Part shown: positions 46,061 through 57,280 of the stretch, piece by piece
Position numbering within the stretch: the first letter of the stretch is position 1
Layout of the letters: every line of letters begins with the position of its first letter
NCBI GenBank assembly: GCA_907165135.1
Contig: OU015569.1
Coordinates: 6,386,001-6,450,000 of the forward strand
DNA from: Oikopleura dioica
Taxonomy: Eukaryota > Chordata > Appendicularia > Copelata > Oikopleuridae
Direction of reading: 5' to 3'
DNA: 64,000 nt
Translations under genes and position numbers: made by a program
The notes under the pieces: generated by a model
Told to the model about the DNA's origin: nothing
What the model saw: only the letters and a program-made list of their open reading frames with translations
Databases searched by the model: none

Positions 46061-49000
46061 TCAGCTCTCCTGTCCGACCATTGACCAGATATTCACCGTG
46101 AGCGCTCCGTGCTGCCTAATCACGCGTTTGTGATCGTCGAGGAGCCCCCTCAACTTGGCAAGGACGTCTGTTCGGTTTCGAACGAGCACGGGCGTGATCA
46201 TCGGTATCCTCGTCACTCGCCGCAAACACTTCAGAGCTTTACAGCGCGTTCTAAATCAGTATGTCAGGGCACACTCTTGACCCATCTTCAGCATGAACGA
46301 GAAAGAAAGGAAGACGACTGGTAAAAATTATTATTTCGTTTAATTTTGGTTTGTTTTTAATTGGGCTGGTTAGTGGTGGTTTGACAATATGTGTTAGGGA
46401 ATTGTTGGAATCAGAAGAAAGGATGAAACTTTTGAGTCACAACTTGGTTTTCCTAAAAGTTGAGATCAGTTGAATTACGTTAGATGTTCACTCTCTCAAA
46501 AACGCATTCATTCTCAACACATCACACGGAGCAAAAGAACTATTCGAATAGAAATTCCAGTTAATTTCTGAAAGTATATGCGGCCGTTGAATAATCTGGG
46601 AAAGCGGTGTCTATTATTTCTCCGCCGCATAAGAGCGAGTTGACTGTGCTTTTTGACCATTTGTTAGTTGGCAAAACTACCATTATATAGGACCTCCTAT
46701 ATGGCATGGCTCTCTCAGTAGTAGATCTTAGGGTTCGAGTCGTTTCCTCAAGAACAATGTGTTGGCACACTTTCGCGCAGACCTGAGATTGATTTTACTG
46801 TAAATGAGGCGCAAGAACTCGGCGACCAGTTTCTCCACGTGCTTGCCCAAGAGTTGCTCCACTTCGGGCGACCCTTCGTTGAACAACTGCATCAGAGTTG
46901 AGAGCGAACTGTCCACGAGGGAAGAATCGCTACTTGCAAGTGATTCAAGTAGCAATGGGAGCAAGGGGGGCAGCTCGCGAGACTGGACTTCTGACGGAAT
47001 CAGCGAGAGAAGATGTCCAAGGATTAGGAGCATGTTTTCTTTGATCGTGCCTGAACGATGGATAAGAACTGTCAGTAACGAAAGGTCCTTACTCATTTCT
47101 CTACTCGATTTAGTCTTGTCTTCAATGACTACTTTCAACTTTGGCAATGTGAGCGAAAACAGACGCTGCGGATGAAGAAGTTTAATGTTGAAAGCAGCTT
47201 CGGCGGAAAGATCCGGCGTATCTCCCAACAAGAGCCACCAGCAATCAGCTGCCACTCGACTGAGTTCCTTCGATGCAGTCGTAAAACGCAACAACCTGTC
47301 AAGCCATTCTTCTAGCGTCTTGCCCCCTTTCAAAAGAATTCCCTGAAAAAGAATGTTTGACTTGAAGGGTCGTAATTTAGCAGACCTTTGTGACCCAGGT
47401 CGCTAGAATAAGACTTTCTTCAGTGAGTCCACGTATCGCCATGAAATCGTTCATTCCTGACCATATCTTTTCATCCACATCTTCATGTTTGTTGATAACC
47501 GCGGCGAGAATCTTTGCAGCAGCTATTTTCGATGAATTAATCTTAAAAGAGCTGAAGAGAATATACCTTTTATATGGACAGGAGAGGAGTTTCCATTTCG
47601 AAGTACGGTCAAACAGAATGCCGTGTAATCATTGAAATTTCCAGGATGCGTTGTCGGCGTCGCGGAACATAGAAACGAAGTAAGAAAAGGAACAATCAGA
47701 CTTTGGTTCTTTGAGTAAGCGTACGAAGGCTCAAACTAAGAGGAACTTTCGTATCAAGTTGAATGACGCTGATCTCACCGGTTTGAAGTAGATTTTGCTC
47801 ATTCCGTTGCCCTTGCTCATCGTATTTGTCGTAAACTTGGTCCAAATATCAGCTCGGATGTCTTCTAATGACCCTTGGTCTAGCTGCCTCGCCAAATAAA
47901 GCGTCAATGCACAGATGTGCTCCATCGCTTTCTATTTCAAAAGTTGAAAGTGAGCGCAATAGAAGAAAATCACCTCTGATATCAAAACAGTCTTCTTGTT
48001 CTTATCTTGGCCGCAGTACATGACGGCTTGGATGAGTCCATCAGTCACCTCGACAAACCAGCATTTTGCTACAGCAATGTTCACTTGCGCTTAAATCCCA
48101 TTAGATTTTCGTCATACGTTAAAAACTGAAAACAATATAACTTCGAAAGCTAAAATCATTCGAGTGGCATTCCTTATTGAAATTAGTGTAAAATGTTAGT
48201 CAACAATTCCATACGAACATTGTAACCACCATTGTTATTTCAAACTGTGTGCTCACCAAATGATCCCTTGTACTCAACTACGGCTCCTAAATCATCAATA
48301 TACAGTGATATATTTGATGATTCTGTTATACATATGCAGTCAGTGTCCTATCATATGTGTTCTGCCGAGCTATATTTCTTCGCTACATATTTCCGCATAA
48401 GACGGGAAGAAATCACTTACTGGAGTTGAGTTTCGGAACGGTCCCTTCCAATCCAGACAAAGCGGCTAGGATCGCAGCATCCCAAGTCGAGTCGAATTGG
48501 TGTTTCGTGATCATCGCAATAAGCTTGTGACAAATCTCGAAGGGCAAGAAGCCGTCGTTGCTTATAAACTGGCAGAGGAGCAGAACAAATGTCTCTTGTT
48601 TCAACGCGTTTCCCGTTAGCCTTGGGAGAATATTATCGCGAATGAAATTCGGAGATTTCTCAGCCAGGAACGACATACAATGTGAAGCTTCTTTGCAGAG
48701 TTCCATGCTGTCCGCCTTCGTCGCTAGCTCGAATACTTCAAGAGTGATTGACTCCAAACCGGCTTGGCTTATCAAGTTGCTTTTAGCACATGCGGCGACA
48801 GCAGAAACAGAGAGCAGCTTCGTCTGGAGTGAAACTTCTTTGTTCTTGATCGATTTCAAAAGAACTTCTTCCAGGGCGGAGTTCTTGCTGCCCGATTTGT
48901 TTGAGTTTGCCAGCTCGACAATTGAGTCAAGGGCTTCGCCAGAACTAGCTGGACTAGACAATCCAGGAATCAGATTAGGCAATGCAACTGCCATCACGTC

Positions 49001-50155
49001 AACTCCAGAGGCAGACCAGGCCTTGAGTGCTTTCACTGCTGGCCAAAGAGTTGCCTTGAAGGGCGGTTTGAGATACTCGCCGACCATCTCAAAGAGAAGC
49101 GTCAAGCCCTGCGAGGCGAGTTGTGTACCTGCCAATGCACTGGCAAACGACTCTATGCACTTGATGATTTGTTCTTGCGCCGTCTTATCTTGCTCGCGTT
49201 GTCCAAGATTGATCACCATAATTTGGAGAAACTCTTTCAGTTTGTTTTCTAAAACAGCTTTGTGTAGCGCAGGCAGAGCGACGGCCAGGAGAGCGATAGA
49301 ATCGTCTATCGCCGCAGCAGAGTCTGATCCTAACTTTTCGCAGATGAGCTCCATCAGCGCAGCCGAATGCCGTTTCTTAGCAAGAGGAACGCCGCAAGTG
49401 AGTCCACTCACCATCGCTTTCGTCAACGCGTCGACAAGGTCTGCCCTCGTTATTGGATCCTCACTCGTAGAATCTGGTTCAAAGTCGACGGGAAAGTAGC
49501 ACATGATCACATCGAGCAATTCGTCCCAAAGATTTTCGTTTTCTCCAGCTAGGCACGAGCTCATCACTTCGCCGAACAATTTAAATCCAGTCAAAAGTAC
49601 TTTCGGATCGGTTTCGCCGTCGAAGCTAGAAATACAAAGAGTGACGAACTCGGGGCCGACTTGCTCCAGCCATTGTCTCTGGCGAGTGTGCAGTTCGCGT
49701 AAAAATCTACCACAGTGGAGTCGATTCTCAGCGGACAGGGTTGGCACGTGTAATTCTTGCTGTAGAGTCGGAAGGAGACGCATAACCGCGGATCCGGGAT
49801 ATTTAGCCTGCTATCTTCGGGTTGGCAAACTTGTCAAACTTATCAACTTTTAAAAATGAAACCGAAAAAGGCGTTTTTAACCCCACTGAACGAGATAGAG
49901 CATTCCTTCCATCGCCGCCCCATGCACTTCCCAAGTGTCTTTTAGACGTTCTCTGTAGAATTCTGTAAGCACAGCGACTTCTCGTACATTCAGCGCGTTT
50001 TCCTTGATGCAGCTCAATTCAGTTTCTACCGAGTGGGAGTTGCAATTGAAAACTTACGCGTTAATTTTGTTTAGTGCCTTTATCCTTGTCGCCGGTTCTT
50101 TGTTAGTGAGCTCCGCTCTATTTCCTTCCACGATTTCAAGCACGCTTTGCGACAT
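46061..50155 (-). CDS. mms19: MMS19, cytosolic iron-sulphur assembly targeting factor
   Basis: Ten exons: 50058-50155, 49883-50012, 48421-49807, 47974-48089, 47779-47931, 47580-47735, 47386-47541, 47093-47342, 46783-47050, 46061-46250, giving about 967 residues (human 1030). The HEAT-repeat protein aligns along its length. At the N-terminus are EFYRERLKDTWEVHG and LQQELHVPTL, followed by SFDGETDPKVLLTGF and CYFPVDFEP. Near the C-terminus are ELPPLLPLLLESLASSD, PVLVRNRTDVLAKLRGLLDD and a final HKRVIRQ. MMS19 delivers Fe-S clusters to DNA repair and replication enzymes in the CIA complex. The intron at 49808-49882 requires a GG-AG border to keep phase and homology. The intron at 47051-47092 is 42 nt and in frame. 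A long intron (46251-46782) separates the last exon. Confidence 0.93.
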
Positions 50156-50344
50156 CTTCTTTACCAATAAATTTAGTTTGTGAAGTTTCTTCTAATGGAC
50201 CTTATCGTCTCTAGAAGAGGAAGATCTCTTGCTCGCTGAGAGATGGGACTGGCCAATCAGCGCGCGCTTTTCACCGCCAGAGGAAACTCGCGCAAGCGGC
50301 AAGAAGCTCGACCTGGAAGAAGTCCAGCTTCGCGAACTTTAAAA
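50156..50344. promoter_or_regulatory. Bidirectional promoter between MMS19 and ATP23
   Basis: Only 189 bases separate the start codons of two divergent housekeeping genes, so the core promoters of both must lie here. No TATA-like box is visible. Confidence 0.5.
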
Positions 50345-51418
50345 ATGAACGCAGAAGAGGACTTGCATTCCTCCTCCCCATCGGCTGAAAGACAGCTTAC
50401 TTGGCTGAAGGAAAGATTTTTCGATTTTATTCCCATCTCTTCTGAATTTTGAACATCATCGGACAAATTCTTGCTCAGAGGCAATTCTCACAAAACGGCA
50501 CGCAGTCGGTTTTCTTCAAGATAGTTTCTTATAGCTCATCTTTATGGCTTCTCCTAAACAGTAAAGAAACAACTCGGAGAGCGAGCGCTAGAATATTTGA
50601 AGGAGAAGGGGAGACGCTCAACCCAGGCAGTATAACTGACGATGTTGACACTGACACGAACATATGATCAGGTTCTTCAACAACTTAATTTATTAGTTTC
50701 GATAAATTGTACAATTCAAGAACCTAGTCGAGTTTTCTTCCTTGTCGCCATCCAGAAATAAATTTTGCCGGCTCCGGATTTTTCAGAGAGGAGCCCAAGC
50801 GGATGATTTTCCTGTGCGAGGAGCATTTTGACTTTGAGATGCGCCAAGGCGACTTTAAAAACGTTGAGCAAACGCTCACGCATGAAATGATCCACTGGAT
50901 TGACTCGATTGATGGGAAAGACTTGACCAACACAGAGGCGCTATTCAAGTCGGAACTTCGAGCTGCGACGCTTTCTGGTCAATGTCTAGGTAATTTCCCG
51001 CTTTTTTGCTTTTTATGGGAATTCCATGGAAAACATGTTTTTAATCTCATACCCTGAACTACCTTTTAGACGGCTATTCTGGGGAGAATGAACTTTTCAA
51101 GAAAATATTCAATCATAGTCAGGGATTTAATTTTTCTGGCAGTAATTGATATTTTTCTGATAATTTATTCAAAGATATAGTAACATTACAGTATTAATTA
51201 TGATGCCTTTTCTCCTTGAAGCGCTTACATCCCACGAAAGATCAAAATGTGCAATAGAAAAAGCGCGCGAATCGCTGTCCTTGTCAAAGCTAGAATGCAA
51301 GCTAAAGCCAGATGAGCTGAAAAGTGCGTTATCAGAATGCCATCCCTGGCGTGATTGTCCCAGCACTCAACGAAGAGCGGACTTCCTTTACTCCCAGTCT
51401 AATAAATGCAACAATTGA
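50345..51418 (+). CDS. atp23: ATP23-like mitochondrial inner membrane metalloprotease
   Basis: Five exons: 50345-50450, 50562-50629, 50728-50989, 51070-51117, 51222-51418, giving 226 residues (human ATP23 about 246). The zinc motif is in LTHEMIHWID, followed by SELRAATLSGQC as in the family. A CRHPEINFAG region and the cysteine-spaced tail (KCAIEKARESL, ALSECHPWRDCP) also match. ATP23 processes or chaperones subunit 6 of the mitochondrial ATP synthase in the intermembrane space. The first intron (50451-50561) needs GA-AG borders. The proposed second exon is short and the least certain part. An AATAAA motif lies inside the last codons. Confidence 0.88.
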
Positions 51419-51786
51419 CTCATCCTCTTGACTCTCATTCTGTCGGCATGAACTTGGCTGAGTTGCGCACATAAAGAACAATTCATTGTGCCAAAGCCAT
51501 TTGCTCACTCGATTCGGAAGGTGCTGATCCGCAGCGCACAGGGCGCACATTACTGAAAGTTATTTTTGTGATGCGGCATACGTGGTACTTTCTTCTTCAG
51601 AAAGATTTTCGCTGATGACATGCTTCGATTTTCATCAATCACGCAAATCTTCCGCAAGCAGTTTACAGTTTTCATTCGCCTATTTACAGCACACAAGTTT
51701 TATTACTCAATGTCGAGAGTGCCGTTCCAAGGCATTTCTTCAGACACGAATTCCCTGATAATGACATGATTTGACACCAGAATAAT

Positions 51787-51792
51787 TTTATT
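51787..51792 (-). terminator. Polyadenylation signal of the 85-residue gene
   Basis: Minus-strand AATAAA about 70 bases past the stop at 51860. Confidence 0.5.
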
Positions 51793-51859
51793 CAATAACA
51801 GTTGACAGAAGCAAGAGGCGATAAAAGGCGGTCATTTTTTGGACGAATAGTATAAAGTC

Positions 51860-52208
51860 TTAAAACTTCATCATTTTCATATCGTTTCTGTCAAGAATGC
51901 CTTCGAGCTTTGCGCGGTTGCTGCGGGCTTGCTCAAGAAGATCGTAGACGACATCATTGCAGGAGCCGTAATCCTAGTTTCCGTGATTAATTATCCAATT
52001 ATCAGCATTTTAAGACTTACTTTTTTCTCAACTTTGAGACTTCGGACGATGTTATCGGATCGGAGAATGATTCCGGTCATTTCCTGAAAGAAGAAAAAAA
52101 TTACGAAAAGACTCTTTGCCGAAATACCTTTCGCATTCTCAATGTCTCGGAGAAAGAGTGGTCCATCTTTTGGATGAAAGCTTCTCGGTCGCTAAGAGTG
52201 AAAGGCAT
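51860..52208 (-). CDS. 85-residue helical protein, possibly MIX23-like
   Basis: Three phase-0 exons: 52128-52208, 52021-52083, 51860-51973. All borders are GT-AG with good consensus. The sequence starts MPFTLSDREAFIQKMDHSF, is almost entirely helical, and contains DNIVRSLK and SCNDVVYDLLEQA followed by a basic helix. The spacing of DxIVxxL, a cysteine and a leucine-rich helix loosely resembles MIX23/CCDC58 mitochondrial proteins, but the paired CX9C cysteines are absent. The assignment is therefore only a suggestion. Confidence 0.7.
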
Positions 52209-52771
52209 CGTTTTTTTATTTGAAATTGGAATTAAAAAACTCTAGTAATCAGCCACTCTGCTGGAGTTGCACTGAGGGGTAAGAACTCGCCACTTTTCCC
52301 AGTTGTAACTAGTTTCAGCAGTTACTTCTTTCGCCACGCGAGGGAGACGTAAATCACGAGCAAAGGTGCTGATAAGCGCGCGACGAATAACGCCTGTAAT
52401 GATTGTAAATTTTAATTACTCAGCCCATCAATTTCCCCAGGCGTTTATGATAGTAATACTGCTTGCAATCATAGAAGAGTGTATCAGTTTAAGGCAATAG
52501 TAATCAAGCGGGATAAAGAAACCCAATTAAACCCATTTATCGAAGAAAATCGAGCTTTTTCTCGATGCAGTTATATATTCCTGCGAAACTCCTAGAATAG
52601 AAAAACTTCAGAAAACATTAACTTATTAAATTATTCTGCTGAGGAGGATTTGCGAAAGTGTTAATTTACTCTCTGCCTTGTCATCAGGTCGTGATTTGTG
52701 TCCATTTGAACTTGTAAACCTTCAGTTCCAACTGTGATTTGTGCGAACAGCTGCCACTCACACAGGAAGTG

Positions 52772-53367
52772 AGACGATTTTCAATAAGGATTTCTGAGTG
52801 AAATCCTTACCCCCTTATTTTATTTGCTCATTGAAAAGAGCGTAAAAAGTTATCCCAGATTCCCCCGGAAAATGATGAAATTTTCGAAAAAATGATGAGA
52901 TGGCACGTGACTAAAGCCCAAAAAAACTCAAACTTTCCCGCTCGAGCATTTTCGACTCGTCTGAGCTAATAAGGCTTGTAATAGCTCAAAATGATCGTCT
53001 CTGCGAGCTCTTGGTGGGCATCAAGTTTTCATCCCTTTTCAACCCTTTTTTTAAATTTCTATTTTTCGAGCAATAGATAAAGGGATGAAAAAGGGTTGAA
53101 GAGGGATGAAAATATGATGCCCACCAAGAGCTCGCCAAGACGATCATTTTGAGCTATTACAAGCTCTTGTATCTCAGACGAGTCGAAAATGCCCGGGCGG
53201 GAAAGGTTTGGTACTTTTGGGACTTCAGTCACGTGCCATGACGCTATTTCTTCGGAAATTTCATCCTTTTCCGGGAAAATCTGGGATAACTTATTACGCT
53301 CTTTTCAATGAGCTAATAAAAAAGGGGGGTCAGGATTTCACTCAGAAATCGTTATTGAAAATCGTCT
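52772..53367. mobile_element. Foldback element with ~280-bp inverted arms
   Basis: The left arm (52772 to about 53052) and right arm (about 53082 to 53367) are inverted copies with scattered mismatches, separated by a spacer of about 30 bases. The outer end AGACGATTTTCAATAA matches the reverse complement of TTATTGAAAATCGTCT. Inner blocks such as GAGCTCTTGGTGGGCAT also match. No reading frame or clear target duplication is visible. It is most likely a foldback transposon or large MITE. Confidence 0.85.
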
Positions 53368-53856
53368 GAACTTTAATAAAAATAATGGCGATCGGTTTCT
53401 GAATGATCCGAGACTCTCGGGCCGATAAATCTTCTTCATCTTGAAATGACGAAAGTAGAACGAGACAAAGTAAGATTTAGACATCCTCCTGACAATGGTG
53501 GCTCTAGCGACTCTGATTCTGACGATTCCGGCTGACGAATTCCGAGAAAAAATTACGCGCTCTTCGATCAAGAACTGCGTGTTGTCTCTGTCTAAGATTA
53601 TTTCATCAAGAATTCAATCAAAAAATTCATCAAAAATTATTGCGAAATAGAGTTTTTCTTTCCTTAGTTGTTCAAACTCGAGCGTCTCCTTTTTCCAAGT
53701 TTTTCGAGCCGACTTTGACTTTCTCGAAACTTTTTCTTCGATTTTGGCTATAAAAGGAGCGGCAAATCAGGGAATCTCACCACTTTATTCGATCAGAAAT
53801 CAGAAAAAAACTCAGAAAATTCATTTTTTTTCCTCAACTCTGAAATTCATTTGCTA
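53368..53856. other. Upstream region of the coiled-coil gene
   Basis: No coding sequence. It contains the TATA-like box listed separately and a T-rich leader before the ATG at 53857. Confidence 0.35.
53749..53756 (+). promoter_or_regulatory. TATA box
   Basis: A consensus TATAAAAG lies 108 bases upstream of the ATG at 53857, in an otherwise AT-moderate stretch. It is the only strong TATA box I noticed in front of a gene in this window. Confidence 0.45.
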
Positions 53857-55189
53857 TGGATACGCGAAGTAAGAGCAAAACTCAAGCCGACGTTGGAGGC
53901 GAAACCGCGAAAGGGATGGAAAAGTTAGGGTTCTCAATAAAGTTTCTTAATAAGATTTGATTTGTTCAAATTTTCATATAAAAATTTCAATTTGAATAAA
54001 TTTTGAACCTGTCGAAGAAGCCAGCAAAACGCCGCAGCCAGCTTGAAATGCCACCTCCAACCACGGTCCCAAAGAGTTCGAAAAACTCCTCCCAAAAGAG
54101 CAACAAGCCTCCACGAGTCCAAGCTTCATCTCCAAAGATCCAAGAGCAAGATCAAAAAGAGAAGAAGAAGAAGCGAATGAGCTTGGTGGCGACGATGAAA
54201 GAATTCGGCGCCAAGGAGCCAATGATGGAGGAAGAGCAAGCGGCCGATAATGTGGAACTACCTGAAGCAATTACCTTCGACGAGTTTCGCACGATGGACA
54301 TCTTGACAGATAACGGCTTACGCGAGTTCTGCAAAAAAGTTGCTGATGTTCGCGGTAATTCTTTATTATTTTTAATTTTATAGACATTTTGGACACTTTA
54401 GAACTCGAAAAAGCAGTTGCCTTTCTGGACGAGAAAAATGCTGCATTGGAAAAGAACATCAAAGCTGAAAAAGGTATTTGTAAAAAACTAGAAGGCATCT
54501 GATGAGTTCTTTTAAGTTGCCTTGAAGCTTGAGACGGACGAGTTTTTCCTGACGGAGAATGCGATCGAAAAGTATGAAAAGAAGCTGGAGCATTCAATCG
54601 AGAGGCTTGAAGATTCCATCGAGACCGTAGAGGTACTGGATTTTAGAATGAGTTACAGTTACTGATTTTCTTTTCGTAGTCGATTCGACGTCTCCAGACG
54701 AGGTTGGTCAAAGCTGATTCGGCTGTGCGAGTCCTGACTCAGACTGTCAAAAGGTAAAGCTTTGTTAAAAATGAACAAAACATAGCGACTTACAATTTAG
54801 ATCGGCCCAGATTGAAACTGAACGAATCCTGCAGATTCGAAATAATGGACTCGTGGCGATGGAAGCTAAGGAATGGGTATTGACTCAAGACTCTTGACAT
54901 TTCAAACAACTCATTTTTGGAGTAAAGAATTAGTTAGACCTAATTGAAGACTGCGAACTTGGAGGATTACCTCGCTTACCAGAAGGTAATCAAAGGGATC
55001 TCGATGGAAAAGAAGCCCATGACCCGGAACCAGATGATCGTCTGGCTCATCGAGAAGAGCAATTCGCCTTCCACGGAAGAACCGGCAAAGACTATTCCGC
55101 CTGGAGAACAAAACAACAACGATTCGGACCAACGAGCTGCTTCTTCAGAGATCGGAAAACCAGAAGCAAATGCGAAAAAGAGAAGATGA
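53857..55189 (+). CDS. Novel coiled-coil protein
   Basis: A first exon starting MDTRSKSKTQADVGG is followed by exons ending or starting at about 54003-54354, 54384-54473, 54517-54632, 54680-54753, 54801-54876 and 54950-55189. All are in phase except the first join, which lacks an obvious GT donor. The N-terminal part is basic, proline- and serine-rich (KNSSQKSNKPPRVQAS). From about residue 100 the protein is a nearly continuous coiled coil (LELEKAVAFLDEKNAALEK, YEKKLEHSIERLEDSIE). The tail is hydrophilic and ends KKRR. A second coding-like frame continues to a stop at 55303, and a GA-AG intron at 55148-55187 would connect to it in phase. Function unknown; composition resembles structural or kinetochore proteins. 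Confidence 0.65.
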
Positions 55190-55303
55190 TCCGCCAAGCC
55201 ATCTCTCAAGAATCATCTGGCCCGGAAACTGACCATCAAATGTCCGACTTTTCGGACATCTCCAGCACTCAGAGCCCAAATCGCGAGACCCAAGAAAACT
55301 AAA

Positions 55304-55867
55304 AGTTTTGTCTGACCATAACTGTGTCCCAGTTGAGCATTTTTCAAAAATAAAACCTCAAAAACCTATAGTTTCATGACAATTGTCTTTTATATATTCA
55401 CTTGATCGAGTTGTCATAATTTTGCAAACTGACCGAGTTTATAAGAGTCCATTAGACGAGTAAATAAAACACTTTGTAAAATCCATTGGGATGCTTGATT
55501 TTCCGTGAGTTGATGTTAACTCGACATGAATGTCGATGAAAATTCTTTTTGAAAATCGTCAGATACGATATTTTCGAGGGTCGAAAACATCGAGAAAATA
55601 GACAATAAGGCGGACAGCCCTGGAGGGGGGAGTTGCCTCACTGAGTTTTGCGTTGAAGGTGACCGAGGACAGTCTGAGTTGAGTCCGACTTGCTCGGCGT
55701 ATGAGAGCACGGCTCAACGCGTGGGCAACAGTGAGAAATTCCCCCGTGTCCGCGACTCGCGTTATGTAATCGTGCAACCCTCCCAGCGAATAAAAATATA
55801 AAAAGGACAAAGAAATTTCCACCGCAGATTGAGGGAGAGAGAAAGGACAGCTGTCTTTGGAAGGAGA
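55304..55867. other. Intergenic region
   Basis: It contains the AATAAA at 55349. A minus-strand open frame (55559-55915) overlaps the next gene's start, has no domain, and was not accepted. Confidence 0.35.
55349..55354 (+). terminator. Polyadenylation signal of the coiled-coil gene
   Basis: AATAAA about 45 bases after the distal stop at 55303, which slightly favours the longer form ending there. Confidence 0.5.
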
Positions 55868-57164
55868 ATGGCCAGCAAGCGGCCCAGGCGCAATGTGACA
55901 ACTAGAATCTCCCATCTCGAAGGACCGAAGGAAGGCGTCGAAGGCTTCTCTTTCAGTCAGGTATAGTTCTCAATATATCCATGATCCATTCAGTAGGCAT
56001 CTAGTTTTAATAATATTAGATTGTAGCAGCTGTGTTAGGGCCGTTTATCGACTGTATTCGATGATTTTAATGTGCCTCAAAGGATTAGTTGAGCCTATCA
56101 ATTCCCCCTCTTACAGGAAGTCATTCGGAGTGGTCGGATAACATCTGAAAGCGGGAAAAGACCAATTCGATCTTTCAGAGTTCATCTCATCATTCTTCTT
56201 TACTACGATGCGATGATAATTTTCCACTCCAAAACGAGTCCTTTTCAAAAGACGAAATCGATGAATAATCAACTGTAGATAGAATTACAGTTATTTTACT
56301 AAGATCATAACACTAATTTTGTTTTTGTTTGGACTATTTCTGGTTCTTTTCGAACTTTTCAGCGCTGTGCGAAGTGCTGATATTCGCTGCCTTAGCCTCG
56401 GGATATCAGCAGTCTCACTTCAGCGATTTTTTCTGTCGTTTCGAGATCGGCTTGGTACTCGATTGTTGACACTGGTAAAACTAATCGATTAATTGCGATA
56501 AATATTCTGATTCCTAGTATGTTGTGGAATAGGATATGAAAATGGTAAGCATACCGGGAAGGTCGAGCTTTTGATTGCGGATCTTGGGTAATATTGGCAG
56601 TAGGCCAACTCTGAACAGCTCGATTCATGATCTTCTTAAAACAATCCCAAGAAGGTTTTTTTTTATTTTATGAAATGGCGCTTTTTATTGACTAACGAGT
56701 ATTTTTAGCTGAAAGAGATGAAACATGGTGTTCTGCTGCAGAAGTTCTCGCGACTTGAGAACAGCACGAAAAAACTTTCCTGTTGCTTTCCAACTTCTTG
56801 CAAATGCCCTTTCGAAACTACCCATTCAGAGTGGAACTCGCTCCTCTCACATCTTTTGCAGCATCGTCAAGAATGCCTTCGACGAGGAAAGAAAAACCCC
56901 CGATTCTTCGAGACGATGACTTTCCACTCTGTCCCAAAGAAAGAGCAGGTTGGATTTCATTCATCCATCAAAGGGGCTCATTATTTTCATTTTCAGCCGC
57001 CGTTCAGCTATTTCGACGAAGACGGCACTGCCAAGTCGAGAACTCAGAACGCAGAGAGCGAGGAGGACCATCTTGCACTCTTTCTTGCCGCGCTCAATCT
57101 CCGTCGTAGCGATCCAACCAAACCTGCAAAGATATTAAATAATACCAGCCACAACTTCAAGTAA
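55868..57164 (+). CDS. Unrecognised gene, first member of a possible operon
   Basis: Exon 1 (55868-55960) encodes MASKRPRRNVTTRISHLEG and ends at a phase-0 GT donor. Candidate middle exons lie near 56397-56468 and 56519-56545 (phases 0 to 1, then 1 to 1). The best later exons are 56709-56948, a cysteine/histidine-containing stretch (SCKCPFETTHSEW, HLLQHRQEC), and 56997-57164 (PPFSYFDEDGTAKS, DHLALFLAALNLRRS). Both are phase 0 and end at a TAA. Other frames of 56709-56948 are also open, so the exact product is uncertain. No family is recognised. A pyrimidine-AG site precedes the ATG. Confidence 0.45.
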
Positions 57165-57280
57165 CGGGGCTTTTGACTTGTCGCTTTCTATTCCGATGAT
57201 TTTACCAAGCAATTTCTTGATTCAATCTACCAAGAAAAAAATACTGCTATTATAAAGCCTTATTGAAGAGATACTGCCAT

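Noticed and set aside
46561-46770. 69-codon minus-strand frame
   Set aside because: Lies in the last MMS19 intron. The true final exon at 46061-46250 matches the MMS19 C-terminus.
48558-49499. 313-codon plus-strand open frame
   Set aside because: Exactly antisense to the long MMS19 exon, whose protein aligns to a known family.
56392-56628. Minus-strand 78-codon frame
   Set aside because: A partial spliced reading is possible, but composition and phase do not extend, and the plus-strand gene explains the region.
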